A stretch of DNA of 64,000 bases, taken from assembly GCA_945889005.1 (NCBI GenBank), contig CAMDBI010000015.1:1-64000 (forward strand), written 5' to 3'. Positions 41,616 to 51,289 of this stretch are shown here, one piece after another. The notes under the pieces were generated by a model, which searched no databases, was not told where the DNA came from, and saw only the letters and a list, made by a program, of their open reading frames with translations. The position numbers were made by a program, and so were the translations under genes. This stretch comes from Bacteroides fragilis. GTDB taxonomy: Bacteria; Bacteroidota; Bacteroidia; Bacteroidales; DTGW01. Position 1 is the stretch's first letter; the number at the start of each line of letters is the position of its first letter.

Positions 41616-43324
41616 ATGGAAAATTTTATAGTATCGGCTCGTAAATATCGCCCTGCAACGTTCGACACAGTTGTAGGACAAGGATCAATTACGACCACGC
41701 TAAAAAATGCTATACGCAACAACCATTTGGCACAAGCATACTTGTTCTGTGGTCCTCGTGGAGTAGGAAAAACAACCTGTGCTCGTATTTTTGCCCGAAC
41801 CATCAACTGTTTTAATCTTACCCCCGAACTTGAAGCCTGTGGACAATGCGAATCGTGCCTTTCATTTAGCCAATCGCGTTCGTACAATATACACGAGCTC
41901 GATGCTGCTTCGAACAACTCTGTAGAAGACATACGAACCCTTATAGATCAGGTTCGAATACCGCCACAAGTAGGAAAATACAGTATATATATTATCGACG
42001 AGGTTCACATGTTGTCGAATCAGGCATTCAACGCCTTTCTCAAAACATTGGAAGAGCCTCCTCGCCATGCAGTGTTCATTTTAGCGACTACCGAAAAACA
42101 CAAAATAATACCCACGATACTTTCGCGTTGTCAGATATTTGATTTTAACCGTATACAGATAGAAGATACCGTAAAACATCTAGAAGGTATTGCAAAAAAA
42201 GAAGGTGTAGCATTCGAAAACGATGCATTGACCATTATTGCCCAAAAATCGGATGGTGGTATGCGCGATGCATTATCAATTTTCGACCAAATAGTAAGTT
42301 ACTCGGGAAACAATATTACATACAAAGGCGTAATCGAAAACCTCAACATACTCGATTACGATTACTTTTTCAAACTAACCGATGCTTTTTTGAAAGGAAA
42401 TATTTCGGAATCGTTTCTTTTGTTTAATGAGATACTTACCGATGGTTTCGATGCGCATAATTTCATCAATGGTCTCAGCAAACACTTACGCGATATACTA
42501 GTTTGTAAAGAACAAGTTACACTGCAATTGCTCGAAGTGGGTCAGAATATTAAAGAACGCTACAAACAGCAATCGGCTAGTTGTCCGGCCGATTTTTTAT
42601 TCGATGCCCTTGTTATTTGCAACCAATGCGATATTAATTTCAGACAAAGCAAGAGCCAACGCCTACATGTAGAACTCGCACTTGTTCAGCTTTGTAATAT
42701 TCAGGCATTAAAAAAAAAAATGAGCTAGCAGCCAAATCTGTTGCAGAAAAAGGCATACCCTACCCCGAAAATTCAACCACTCCATCAAGCTCAGTATCGG
42801 GTCGTCCAATAACATCGACCACTACAGAAATAAAAAAGGTGGTAATGCCATCGTATTCTGTTAAAACTGCATTGGGATTGGCAACTTCAACACAAGAAAA
42901 AAAAGAAGATAAACCCTTACAAATCTCAAGTCAGGAAATTGAGAAACCCTCTGTAAATAATGCATTCACAATTGATCACTTAAAAAGGGCATATTTACAG
43001 TTTGTTGAAACCATAAAAGATGATAAACCTAGAATGTACAACACACTTGTACAGATAACACCTTCAATAAGTAATAACGATCAGATTTCACTTCTTTTTA
43101 TCAACGAAAACCAACGCGACGACTTCGAAAGAACTGTTAAGAGCGATTTTGTATTGTTTCTCAGAAAAGAACTGAAAAATGGAAATGTAAATTTCGAGGC
43201 TCAGGTGACCGAACACGAAGTAAATAATTCGCCCTATACGGCCGAGGAAAAATACAAATATTTTGTTCAGAAAAATCCGAATGTTGCAAAGTTTAGACAA
43301 CAATTCAATCTAGATTTTGATTAA
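41616..43324 (+). CDS. dnaX: DNA polymerase III subunits tau/gamma, with a frameshift site
   Basis: The clamp-loader ATPase. In frame 1 (41616-42728) it yields a 370-residue gamma form: Walker A GPRGVGKT (46-53), zinc-finger Cys at about 65, 75, 78 and 81, Walker B IYIIDEVHML. It ends KKKMS-stop after a run of 11 A (42710-42720). A -1 shift at that run opens the frame from 42719 to 43324 (ELAAKSVAEKG and onward). That gives a tau of about 569 residues with a typical tau-like C-terminal region. Separate products from slippage are known in other bacteria. The ATG at 41616 (MENFIVSARKYRP) is preferred over 41541. Confidence 0.85.
42710..42720 (+). other. A11 slippage site of dnaX
   Basis: A run of eleven A within dnaX. 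The gamma frame reads TTA AAA AAA AAA ATG AGC TAG and stops at 42728. Adding one A to the mRNA, or a -1 ribosomal shift on A AAA AAA, enters the long downstream frame. Confidence 0.75.
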
Positions 43325-43366
43325 AAACTCTAAGTTTCTGGCAAATAAAAGCCCCAAAACCGAAAC

Positions 43367-43396
43367 GTTGAAAATTGAACTTTTTTGTTATCTTTA
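43367..43396 (+). promoter_or_regulatory. Candidate icd promoter
   Basis: GTTG (43367-43370), 18 nt, TATCTTTA (43389-43396). Spacing and sequence are almost those of the element inside the CRISPR repeat. It ends about 36 bp before the icd start. Confidence 0.55.
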
Positions 43397-43432
43397 CTGT
43401 TAAGACGTTTTTTAAACCATAAAATCACAGCT

Positions 43433-44659
43433 ATGTCAGGACAAGCAATAACCATTTCAAACGGCGTACTTAATGTACCAACAAACCCTATTATACCATT
43501 TATAGAAGGAGACGGAACAGGTCCAGATATTTGGGCTTCGTCGGTTCGAGTATTTGATGCTGCCGTAGAAAAAGCCTATCAAGGCAAACGAAAAATTGAA
43601 TGGAAAGAAGTGTTAGCAGGTGAAAAATCGTTCAAAATCAATGGAGAATGGCTTCCACAAGAAACCATAGATATTATTAATAAATACTTAGTAGCCATCA
43701 AAGGTCCACTCACAACACCGGTTGGAGGAGGCATACGATCGCTCAATGTTGCCTTACGTCAAATACTCGATTTGTATGTTTGCTTACGACCGGTTCAGTA
43801 CTACAATGGCGTTCCCTCGCCAGTAAAAGAGCCACACAAAACTGATATGGTTATCTTTCGCGAAAATACCGAGGACATCTATGCCGGAATCGAATGGATG
43901 GCTGGTACCGATGAAAACAAAAAAATTATCAACTTCCTGATAAAAGAAATGGGCGTTAATAAAATTCGTTTCCCCGAATCGTCATCCATCGGAATAAAAC
44001 CAGTGTCGAAAGAAGGTACCGAAAGGCTTGTTAGAGCTGCTATAAAATACGCAATAGACCACAACAAGCCCTCTGTAACTATTGTTCACAAAGGGAATAT
44101 AATGAAATATACCGAAGGAGGCTTTCGCGACTGGGCTTATGCGCTTGCCAAAAGCGAATTTGGTGCAGTTGAAATCGACAATGGTCCTTGGTGCAAATTC
44201 CCAAACCCCCAAACCGGAAAAGAAATTATTATAAAAGATTCGATTGCCGACGCATTTCTTCAACAAATACTTCTTCGTCCTGCCGAATACTCTGTTGTTG
44301 CAACCTTGAACCTCAATGGCGACTATATTTCAGATGCTTTGGCAGCTATTGTCGGAGGAATTGGAATAGCCCCCGGAGCAAATATCAACTATATTACCGG
44401 ACACGCTATTTTTGAGGCAACGCATGGAACAGCTCCCAAATATGCTGGCAAAGACCAAGTAAACCCAGGTTCGGTTATCCTTTCGGGAGTAATGATGCTC
44501 GAATACATGGGCTGGCACGAAGCTGCCAAACTTATTGTAAAAGGTATAGAAGGTTCAATATCAAAAAAACGAGTTACTTACGATTTCGAAAGACTTATGG
44601 AAGGTGCTACATTGCTCAAATGCTCCGAATTTGGAACAGAAATAATTAGTAATATGTAG
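43433..44659 (+). CDS. icd: NADP-dependent isocitrate dehydrogenase
   Basis: A 408-residue dehydrogenase of the TCA cycle that oxidises isocitrate to 2-oxoglutarate. The active-site patterns are present: [32 protein letters not shown] (phospho-site Ser and Arg residues), [29 protein letters not shown] (catalytic Lys), and [15 protein letters not shown]. The pattern near 335-345 ([16 protein letters not shown]) with Lys and Tyr is typical of NADP specificity. The frame is open 16 codons upstream, but [11 protein letters not shown] at 43433 is the natural start. It lies 8 bp before the methyltransferase gene. Confidence 0.95.
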   Translation: MSGQAITISNGVLNVPTNPIIPFIEGDGTGPDIWASSVRVFDAAVEKAYQGKRKIEWKEVLAGEKSFKINGEWLPQETIDIINKYLVAIKGPLTTPVGGGIRSLNVALRQILDLYVCLRPVQYYNGVPSPVKEPHKTDMVIFRENTEDIYAGIEWMAGTDENKKIINFLIKEMGVNKIRFPESSSIGIKPVSKEGTERLVRAAIKYAIDHNKPSVTIVHKGNIMKYTEGGFRDWAYALAKSEFGAVEIDNGPWCKFPNPQTGKEIIIKDSIADAFLQQILLRPAEYSVVATLNLNGDYISDALAAIVGGIGIAPGANINYITGHAIFEATHGTAPKYAGKDQVNPGSVILSGVMMLEYMGWHEAAKLIVKGIEGSISKKRVTYDFERLMEGATLLKCSEFGTEIISNM

Positions 44660-44667
44660 TTGTAATT

Positions 44668-45342
44668 ATGTACGAGCAAGAGATTTGCAACTATTTTGAA
44701 AATTTTCTGACCAACAATAGAATAGAAACTTTAAATCGAGTGCTTCAAAACCGTACTCGTTATATTACTGTTGTATTGGAAGATATTTACCAATCGCAAA
44801 ATGCAAGTGCCGTTATAAGAACCTGCGATTGTATGGGTATTCAAAATATTCATATCGTTGAAAAAATCAATCGATTTTGTATCAATGCCGATGTGCTCAG
44901 AGGTGCCAACAACTGGGTCGATATCGAAAAATACAAACAAACCGAAACAACAATAAAAAAACTGAAGAATGAAGGTTACCGTATTGTAGCAACTTCGCCA
45001 CATGGAGGAAGCAAAACACCCGAAAATATCGATCTGAATTCAGGAAAAATTGCATTGTTTTTTGGAACCGAACTAACAGGAATTTCAGATGCTGTAAAAT
45101 CTGAAGCCGACGAATTTATTAGCATTCCCATGGTTGGATTTACCGAAAGCTTAAACATTTCGGTTAGTGCAGCCATTTTTTTATATACATTAACCACGAG
45201 ACTGAGGCAAACGAATATCGACTGGCAATTGTCAGAAAAAGAATTCATTGAAGTGAAAACAAAATGGCTTCGAAATACTATTAAAAAAAGCGAACTGATT
45301 GAAGAACGATATAAATTAGAAAATAATTTATTGACATATTGA
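44668..45342 (+). CDS. trmH: tRNA (Gm18) 2'-O-methyltransferase, SpoU family
   Basis: A 224-residue SPOUT methyltransferase that uses SAM. The three SpoU motifs are visible: NASAVIRTCDCMGI (motif 1), IALFFGTELTGIS (motif 2) and IPMVGFTESLNISVSAAI (motif 3, knot). The N-terminal NRVLQNRTRYITVVLEDI is typical of TrmH, which methylates G18 of tRNA. It lies just downstream of icd in the same direction, probably by proximity and not function. The end is followed by an AT-rich spacer before the LytTR gene. Confidence 0.88.
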   Translation: MYEQEICNYFENFLTNNRIETLNRVLQNRTRYITVVLEDIYQSQNASAVIRTCDCMGIQNIHIVEKINRFCINADVLRGANNWVDIEKYKQTETTIKKLKNEGYRIVATSPHGGSKTPENIDLNSGKIALFFGTELTGISDAVKSEADEFISIPMVGFTESLNISVSAAIFLYTLTTRLRQTNIDWQLSEKEFIEVKTKWLRNTIKKSELIEERYKLENNLLTY

Positions 45343-45429
45343 ATGTAAGCTATTTGTTTTTATAAAAAAAACCATTAGGTTTGTCTTAAGAAACTTTTAA
45401 ATAAATATAAAAAAACTAAAAATTTTATT

Positions 45430-45437
45430 TATATTTG
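45430..45437 (+). promoter_or_regulatory. Candidate -7 element of the LytTR gene promoter
   Basis: TATATTTG, a perfect -7 match, 34 bp upstream of the start codon. No TTTG lies 19 nt upstream, so it is only a partial promoter match. Confidence 0.45.
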
Positions 45438-45471
45438 ATAAAGAGGCAAAAAAACCTATAACATTTACTCA

Positions 45472-46170
45472 ATGAATTGCATTATAATCGATGATGACAA
45501 ACTTTCATTAAAGCTTATTGAGGAGTTTGTAAATAAAACAGAAAGTCTTAATCTTATTGGCACCTTCGACAAGGCTTTAAGTGCGATTAATGCTATTAAA
45601 CAAAACGACAATATAGATCTTATCTTTCTCGATATCGAAATGCCCGAAATGACCGGTATCGATTTCATGGAAGCATTGCAAAATCCACCACAAATTATCG
45701 TTTGCTCTTCGAAAGATAAATATGCACTCAATGCATTCGATTACGATGTAACCGACTTCCTTCTGAAACCACCTACATATACTCGTTTCTTCAAAGCAAT
45801 TGAAAAAGCTCAAAAGAAATTTCAAAAGGGAGCCCTAGGAAAAGACGAAATTTTTATAAAGAAAAACTCATCGCTGGTTCGTTTAAGATACGAAGAAATA
45901 TTATTTGTCGAAGCGCTCGAAAACTATGTCATATTCAATACATTCAATGAGAAGTTTACCATTCATTTTACCATGAAATCGGTCGAACAAAAACTTCCTA
46001 CACAACGATTCTCGAGAGTACACCGTTCGTTTATCGTTAACACCAGCGCCATTAAAGAGATTGAAGACAATGCTATACTTATAAAAACTACAGAAGGTAT
46101 AAAGTCGATTCCTATTGGCAAATCGTACCGCGACAAACTCATGGACGATATAAATCTTATTGTAAAATAA
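45472..46170 (+). CDS. LytTR-family response regulator
   Basis: A 232-residue two-domain regulator. The receiver (1-120) has the acidic pocket IIIDDD, the phospho-acceptor Asp54 in LIFLDIEMPEMTG, and the Lys in LLKPP. The LytTR DNA-binding domain (about 130-232) has IFIKKNSSLVRLRYEEILFVEALENYV and the RVHRSFIVN motif. No histidine kinase gene lies next to it, so its partner is elsewhere in the genome. LytTR regulators usually bind direct repeats ahead of their targets. Confidence 0.93.
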   Translation: MNCIIIDDDKLSLKLIEEFVNKTESLNLIGTFDKALSAINAIKQNDNIDLIFLDIEMPEMTGIDFMEALQNPPQIIVCSSKDKYALNAFDYDVTDFLLKPPTYTRFFKAIEKAQKKFQKGALGKDEIFIKKNSSLVRLRYEEILFVEALENYVIFNTFNEKFTIHFTMKSVEQKLPTQRFSRVHRSFIVNTSAIKEIEDNAILIKTTEGIKSIPIGKSYRDKLMDDINLIVK

Positions 46171-46217
46171 ACAGCTTCATTTTTTCTTTATATTTTTGCT
46201 TTCATTTTAATAAAAAC

Positions 46218-47102
46218 ATGAAACGAATCTTTATTTCCATTTTTATTCTTAGTTCACTTATTAATTGTTCATTTTCTCAAACCCAAAACCTTTCAATAGA
46301 AAATGAATTAAATGCCTTATCGGATAGTATTTATAAACTCAAAATGGGTCCCGATTCTTTAAAAAAACAAATTTCCGATACCATTTATACCAAATTCTCT
46401 GAATTTTTGACAGATAGCAGTTCTTTCTATTTAAAATTTGCCAATTTTAAGCATATTGGCATTACAAGCGCCCCCGATAATGCATTTCGACTAATACAAT
46501 GGAATTATATTGAAAAAGATGGCACCGGGAAACATTTTGGAATTATTCAATTCAGACCTGGCAACAATGGGAAATGCTTGGTGGTTAAACTTTCTGAAAC
46601 CCAACATGAGATTAACCGCGACGAACTTATATTGAAAAGAATGTCGCCACAACAATGGTATGGAGCATTGTATTACAAAATAATACCTATAAAAAACAAT
46701 AAAACAACCATATACACATTACTTGGCACTCGCTACAACAGTATATTTACCACATCAAAAGTAATTGAAACACTACAAATTAGAGACGATGGGAAAATTA
46801 TTTTTGGTTACCCAATTTTAAATGTTGCAACCAAAAAAAATGTTAGAATGATTTTCGAATACTCTAATAAAGCATCGATGGGTTTAAAATATTACGACAG
46901 CCAAAAAGCAATAGTATTTGATCATTTGGCACCCGACCAACCTTTACATACCAATATTTACAAGTATTACGGTCCCGATTTTACTTACGATGCATTTAAA
47001 ATGGAGAATAACAGTTGGGTTTTCTATTCGAACTACGATTTCAGACAACCCATAGAAGAAATCAGAAAAGGCCCAAAACCGAAAATAATCCGAAGCAAGT
47101 GA
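46218..47102 (+). CDS. Secreted hypothetical protein
   Basis: A 294-residue protein with a signal sequence (MKRIFISIFILSSLINCSFSQ). The Cys near position 17 (LINC) could be a lipobox, but SFSQ also fits signal peptidase I. The mature part is beta-rich with FAKFHIGITS-like and KYYGPDFTYDAF motifs, and I do not recognise a family. It lies 47 bp after the LytTR gene and converges on the GH97 gene, with only 3 bp between the two stops. Confidence 0.55.
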   Translation: MKRIFISIFILSSLINCSFSQTQNLSIENELNALSDSIYKLKMGPDSLKKQISDTIYTKFSEFLTDSSSFYLKFANFKHIGITSAPDNAFRLIQWNYIEKDGTGKHFGIIQFRPGNNGKCLVVKLSETQHEINRDELILKRMSPQQWYGALYYKIIPIKNNKTTIYTLLGTRYNSIFTTSKVIETLQIRDDGKIIFGYPILNVATKKNVRMIFEYSNKASMGLKYYDSQKAIVFDHLAPDQPLHTNIYKYYGPDFTYDAFKMENNSWVFYSNYDFRQPIEEIRKGPKPKIIRSK

Positions 47103-47105
47103 GTT

Positions 47106-49112
47106 TTACTCAACTTGTTTGAGCTTAATTACAAAGCCTCCACCAGAAGCCATTTTCATATTAAGCACTGTAATTTTATCGGCATTACGAGATTCTTTAA
47201 CGAGTTTTCGAGCATCGATATTACAATCGGGTGCATCTTTCCAAATCTCGGCCTCATACAATCTGTTGTATTCGAGAAAATTTAACTTAATATCGATTGT
47301 GCGCTCGGTCCAATTGGTCATGCCAGCCAAATACCAATCGGAGCCCGAACGGCGGGCAACTACAATGTATTGACCTATTTCGCCATCGACAAACCGAGTA
47401 TCGTCCCAGGTAGTAGGTACCATTTTCAGAAAATCGGTGCCAGGTTGGTTTCGGTAATTAAACGGAGCATCGCACATAACCTGTAAAGCACTCTCGTAAA
47501 TTACCATCATAGCCAGTTGAAAGCAACGTGTTCCCATTACCTGTGGAGCAGGTGCATCGAAACCAACCACTTTGAAACTATCTTTCGTAGAATTAAGAAA
47601 TCCTCCAGGGGTAAAATCCATTTCACCTCCCAACATTCGGGTATAAGGCAAAGTAACACAATGCTCTGGGGTAACAAATTTGCTCCATTTATTAAATTCG
47701 TTACCCAAAACACCTTCGCGAGTAATCATGTTGGGGTATACGCGACTATAACCGGTTGGCATCATTGCCCCATGGAAGTCGACTAATAGTCGGTGCTTCG
47801 CAGCCCTGTCGGCTACTTTATGATAAAAATTGACCATTGCCTGATCGTTACGGTTCATGTAATCGATCTTTACACCTGCGACACCCCATTTCTCATATAA
47901 CGAGAATGCTTCTTCCATTTGTTTTTCGGCATGTTTCCAATGCATCCAAAGAATAATTCCAACATCCTTTGACTTCGCATAGCGAACAAGTTCGGGAATA
48001 TCTATTTCGGGGTTCGATTTGGTTATATCGCTATTGGGATTTGGTGCTTTTTGTACTTTTGATGTTGTATCGAACGGATTGCCATACCACATACAATCGA
48101 CAATTTGATATTGCCAGTTCATTTCCGCAGCCAGATCGATATAATGCTTCATGGTTTCGGTATTTGATCCTACCTTAAAATTTACTTCTGGTGCATATTT
48201 CCCACTCCACCACCAATCCCATGCAGCTTTCCCGGGCTTTATCCACGTGGGGTCTACAATCATAGAACTGCTACATAAATTTTGTAAAATATCGGATTCG
48301 ATAAACTTTCCAGGATTTTCGGCCAACATAAGTACCCGCCAGGGCGAATAACGTGGAGCATTTGTAATTACGGCAAGGCTTGAATCGGAATAAAGTGGTG
48401 ACAACTTCGAGTAAAAATTATAAGCCTTTGAAGTGTCTCGTTTAATGCACATTGCAGCCCAATTCGATAACGAGGCCTCCATCATTGCTCCCCACCGGTT
48501 TTCGCCAAAGTTTATTAAAAGTGGTGTACCCAAAAGATCGTTATTCTTAATATCGCTAATTTTATATTGCAAAAATGGGCTTTCCTGTGCTTGTTCAAAT
48601 GTATGCCACTTTGTAGCCCAAATTTCGTGATTGGCATTGAAATTCCAAACCGTATTTTCATTCACTATATTGATTTTCAGCAACGATTCCTGATAAGGAA
48701 GATAATATTGCATCGCTATACCATCGTTGTACAACCTAAAAACCAGGTTTATATTCCTTCTCAATCGTGTTTTTTCTTTGTATCGAGCTGTAATTTCTGT
48801 AAAATTATCTTTTACTGTTTTTCTTTTGCCCCAAACACGTTCCCAGCTTTCGTTTTCTTCAAAAGAGTTCCAGTATATAAATTCTAAACTATCGAAAATA
48901 CTTGGCGAATCTTTAAAATCGAGCGAAAAACTAGCACTATCGACAATGTTTTTTTTCTTGAAATCTATCGAATAATAAATTTTCCCTGCTATACTGTCAG
49001 TTTTATGAACTCTTAAACAAATCCTTTTGTCGGGCGAATAAACTACAGCTTCTTCGATAGAAAACAATTGCGGAGAAATCAAAAACAAAAATAATATCCA
49101 AATATTACGCAT
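47106..49112 (-). CDS. Glycoside hydrolase family 97 enzyme
   Basis: A 668-residue exported alpha-glycosidase. The signal peptide is MRNIWILFLFLISPQLFS, chosen over the longer frame start at 49142. An N-terminal beta-sandwich (about 25-280) is followed by a TIM barrel with WDWWWSGKYAPE, GIILWMHWKHAEKQ, GVAGVKIDYMNRNDQ, LVDFHGAMMPTGYSRVYPN and TREGVLGNEFNKW, typical of GH97. These motifs carry the calcium ligands and acidic catalytic residues. A C-terminal beta domain ends the protein. It acts on alpha-linked glucans or galactosides in the periplasm. No SusC/SusD genes are near. Confidence 0.93.
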   Translation of the reverse strand: MRNIWILFLFLISPQLFSIEEAVVYSPDKRICLRVHKTDSIAGKIYYSIDFKKKNIVDSASFSLDFKDSPSIFDSLEFIYWNSFEENESWERVWGKRKTVKDNFTEITARYKEKTRLRRNINLVFRLYNDGIAMQYYLPYQESLLKINIVNENTVWNFNANHEIWATKWHTFEQAQESPFLQYKISDIKNNDLLGTPLLINFGENRWGAMMEASLSNWAAMCIKRDTSKAYNFYSKLSPLYSDSSLAVITNAPRYSPWRVLMLAENPGKFIESDILQNLCSSSMIVDPTWIKPGKAAWDWWWSGKYAPEVNFKVGSNTETMKHYIDLAAEMNWQYQIVDCMWYGNPFDTTSKVQKAPNPNSDITKSNPEIDIPELVRYAKSKDVGIILWMHWKHAEKQMEEAFSLYEKWGVAGVKIDYMNRNDQAMVNFYHKVADRAAKHRLLVDFHGAMMPTGYSRVYPNMITREGVLGNEFNKWSKFVTPEHCVTLPYTRMLGGEMDFTPGGFLNSTKDSFKVVGFDAPAPQVMGTRCFQLAMMVIYESALQVMCDAPFNYRNQPGTDFLKMVPTTWDDTRFVDGEIGQYIVVARRSGSDWYLAGMTNWTERTIDIKLNFLEYNRLYEAEIWKDAPDCNIDARKLVKESRNADKITVLNMKMASGGGFVIKLKQVE

Positions 49113-49139
49113 AATCCAATAGTTTTTAAAACCAAATGC

Positions 49140-49147
49140 CAAATGTA
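49140..49147 (-). promoter_or_regulatory. Candidate -7 element of the GH97 gene promoter
   Basis: Minus strand TACATTTG, a perfect -7 match. It lies about 28 bp upstream of the chosen GH97 start, which supports that start over 49142. Confidence 0.45.
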
Positions 49148-49193
49148 TAAAAAGATTGAGATATAATTTGAAAGGTCAATATCTGTTTTTTTC

Positions 49194-49201
49194 TAAATTT
49201 G
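49194..49201 (+). promoter_or_regulatory. Candidate -7 element upstream of the 49221 gene
   Basis: TAAATTTG, a perfect -7 match, 19 bp before the start codon. A TTTG is 23 nt upstream (49167-49170), longer than ideal. Confidence 0.4.
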
Positions 49202-49220
49202 TATTTTAATACTATTTCTT

Positions 49221-50087
49221 ATGTCAAAACATTTTTACATAGTAACTGTAATCATTACTATTTTAAACACCACTGCTTATAGTCAGAAAATTGCGCCGAG
49301 CCTTACCAATCTTATAGTCTTAAATAATAAAATAACGAATGAAATTGAAGAAACTTCCGGATTAATTCTATTCGACAATATGCTATGGACATTCAACGAT
49401 AGTGGCGGTGAGGCATGTTTATTTGCACTTAATAGATACAGTCATGCTATTGAAAGGAAAGTGTATATCGACAATGCCCAAAATATAGACTGGGAGGATA
49501 TTACACAAGACGATAATTTCATATATATTGGAGATGTTGGCGACAACAAAGGAGCTCGTCAGGAACTACACATTTACAAAGTCAATAAAGAATATTTGCT
49601 CGACAAATCAAATAAAAAAGTTTCTTCCGAACTAATCACTTTCTCGTACAACGACAAACGTAAACCTCTGAAATTGAGCAATTCTGCTTACGATTGCGAA
49701 GCCATAATTGCATCGAACGATAGTATATTTTTATTTACCAAGAACTGGGTACATTCCAAAAGCGACATTTATGGTTTTCCTACAAAACAAGGAAAATATT
49801 CAATTGAAAGAATAAAACGTATCGATAGCGAAGGTTTAATTACAGGAGCCTGTATATCGCCCGACAAACAATATGTTTTTTTAATTGCCTATGCCGATTA
49901 CACGCCTTATATGCTTTGTTTAGATTACTCGAACTTTAAAATCATTGGTCGGTATGAATATCCTCAATATGCAGGATACCAAACCGAGGCTGTTTGCTTT
50001 GCCGGAAAAGATACTATATTGATAAGTTCCGAAAAAACTGCCGTAAAACCTATTTCAATTTTAAGAACTATAATTGAAAATAAATAA
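49221..50087 (+). CDS. Secreted hypothetical protein, probable beta-propeller
   Basis: A 288-residue protein with a signal peptide ending at TAYSQ. The mature part has repeated blade-like motifs (LWTFNDSGGEACLFAL, NIDWEDITQDDNFIYIGDVGDN, LSNSAYDCEAIIASNDSIFLFTKNW, LITGACISPDKQYVFLIAYAD). The GD-x-GDN and DWEDI pattern is seen in secreted propellers of this phylum, and it may bind calcium. No enzymatic motif is apparent. It ends 4 bp from the convergent efflux operon end. Confidence 0.55.
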   Translation: MSKHFYIVTVIITILNTTAYSQKIAPSLTNLIVLNNKITNEIEETSGLILFDNMLWTFNDSGGEACLFALNRYSHAIERKVYIDNAQNIDWEDITQDDNFIYIGDVGDNKGARQELHIYKVNKEYLLDKSNKKVSSELITFSYNDKRKPLKLSNSAYDCEAIIASNDSIFLFTKNWVHSKSDIYGFPTKQGKYSIERIKRIDSEGLITGACISPDKQYVFLIAYADYTPYMLCLDYSNFKIIGRYEYPQYAGYQTEAVCFAGKDTILISSEKTAVKPISILRTIIENK

Positions 50088-50091
50088 TATG

Positions 50092-51213
50092 CTATGTTGT
50101 TTTACGGTATTGGGTTACAGCCAATGTCATTACTACAATACCAAAAACAAACATAGAAATTATCTCAGTTTTTATATCCATAAACGACGACCCTTTGAGC
50201 AGTATCATTCGTACACATTTCATAAAATAAAATACGGGGTTTAACAAATCGACGTATTGCCCCCATTTGGGCATGGTTTCGACCGAAGTAAAAATGCCAC
50301 TCATCATTACACATACCATCATTACAAAAAATGTAATAAACATGGCTTGTTGCTGGGTGTTGGTTACAGTTGAGATTAACAATCCCAAGCCCAAAACTAT
50401 TACAAGATATATGCCTGCTGCCAAATACAGCAAAGGTAAACTTCCTACTATAGGAATATCGTAAACCAATTTTCCAAAGCCTAAGCCTAAACTAAATTCG
50501 ATCAATGCCAAAATCCAGAAAGGGACTAATTTGCCAATAATAAATTCATATTTTCTAATTGGCGTAACATTTATTTGTTCAATGGTCCCCATCTCCTTCT
50601 CTCGTACAAGATTCAATGCAGCCAAAAACATTCCTATCATGGTTACCAAAATAACCAATATTGCCGGCACCATATACGACGTATAATTTAGCTCGGTATT
50701 GTACCAAAATGCCGGTATAACAGATATTCTCTGTTGCTGAATACTTGTAATGCTTTTACCCAAATGCTCTACTACAATATCCTTGTTGAAATCCAAGATA
50801 ATATTGGCTAAGTAGGCTGCCGAAATAGCAGCGGTTGTACCATTTATTGCATTGACCGATAGTTGAACCTTGGCACTATTGTCGCGTACAAGCTGACGTT
50901 CGAAATTGTTGGGAATATTGACAATCAAGTCTATTTCCCCATTGTCGAGCAATCGAAGGGCTTCGTTGTAGCTACTAACCTGATATTCTACTTTATAAAA
51001 ATTGGTTCCTTCGAATTTCTCAATCATTTTTCGTGATGTAGCCGACAAGTCTAAATCCACAACAGCCATCTTTAAGTGTTTGATTTCCAATGTTGCAGCA
51101 TTTACAATTATGATGAGTTGAACAATTGGTACAACAAATAAAATTGGAATTGAAATTTTATTTCTAAAAATTTGCAAAAATTCTTTTCTAATAATTGTAA
51201 GTATTGTTCTCAT
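50092..51213 (-). CDS. ABC-2 type multidrug export permease
   Basis: A 373-residue permease of the YhhJ/YbhR group. It has an N-terminal transmembrane helix (FRNKISIPILFVVPIVQLIIIV), a large periplasmic loop (about 50-165), then five more helices with the ABC-2 signature NLVREKEMGTIEQINVTPI. The frame runs upstream to 51297, but that part is translated intergenic repeat (FPLFTVHCSLS). MRTILTIIRKEFLQIFRNK at 51213 is the natural start. It is the last gene of the efflux operon and pairs with the preceding permease. Confidence 0.9.
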   Translation of the reverse strand: MRTILTIIRKEFLQIFRNKISIPILFVVPIVQLIIIVNAATLEIKHLKMAVVDLDLSATSRKMIEKFEGTNFYKVEYQVSSYNEALRLLDNGEIDLIVNIPNNFERQLVRDNSAKVQLSVNAINGTTAAISAAYLANIILDFNKDIVVEHLGKSITSIQQQRISVIPAFWYNTELNYTSYMVPAILVILVTMIGMFLAALNLVREKEMGTIEQINVTPIRKYEFIIGKLVPFWILALIEFSLGLGFGKLVYDIPIVGSLPLLYLAAGIYLVIVLGLGLLISTVTNTQQQAMFITFFVMMVCVMMSGIFTSVETMPKWGQYVDLLNPVFYFMKCVRMILLKGSSFMDIKTEIISMFVFGIVVMTLAVTQYRKTT

Positions 51214-51226
51214 TTGTAAATTAATT

Positions 51227-51287
51227 GACAGTGAACAGTGAACAGTGAACAGTGGAAATTTTTCCACATTTTCACATTTGCACATTA
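51227..51287. repeat. Tandem AACAGTG repeats and CACATTT units between the two permease genes
   Basis: Three tandem AACAGTG units within 51227-51255 are followed by TTTCCACATTTTCACATTTG (51260-51287). The first is unique here. The second belongs to the 24031-24064 family. Confidence 0.65.
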
Positions 51288-51289
51288 AT

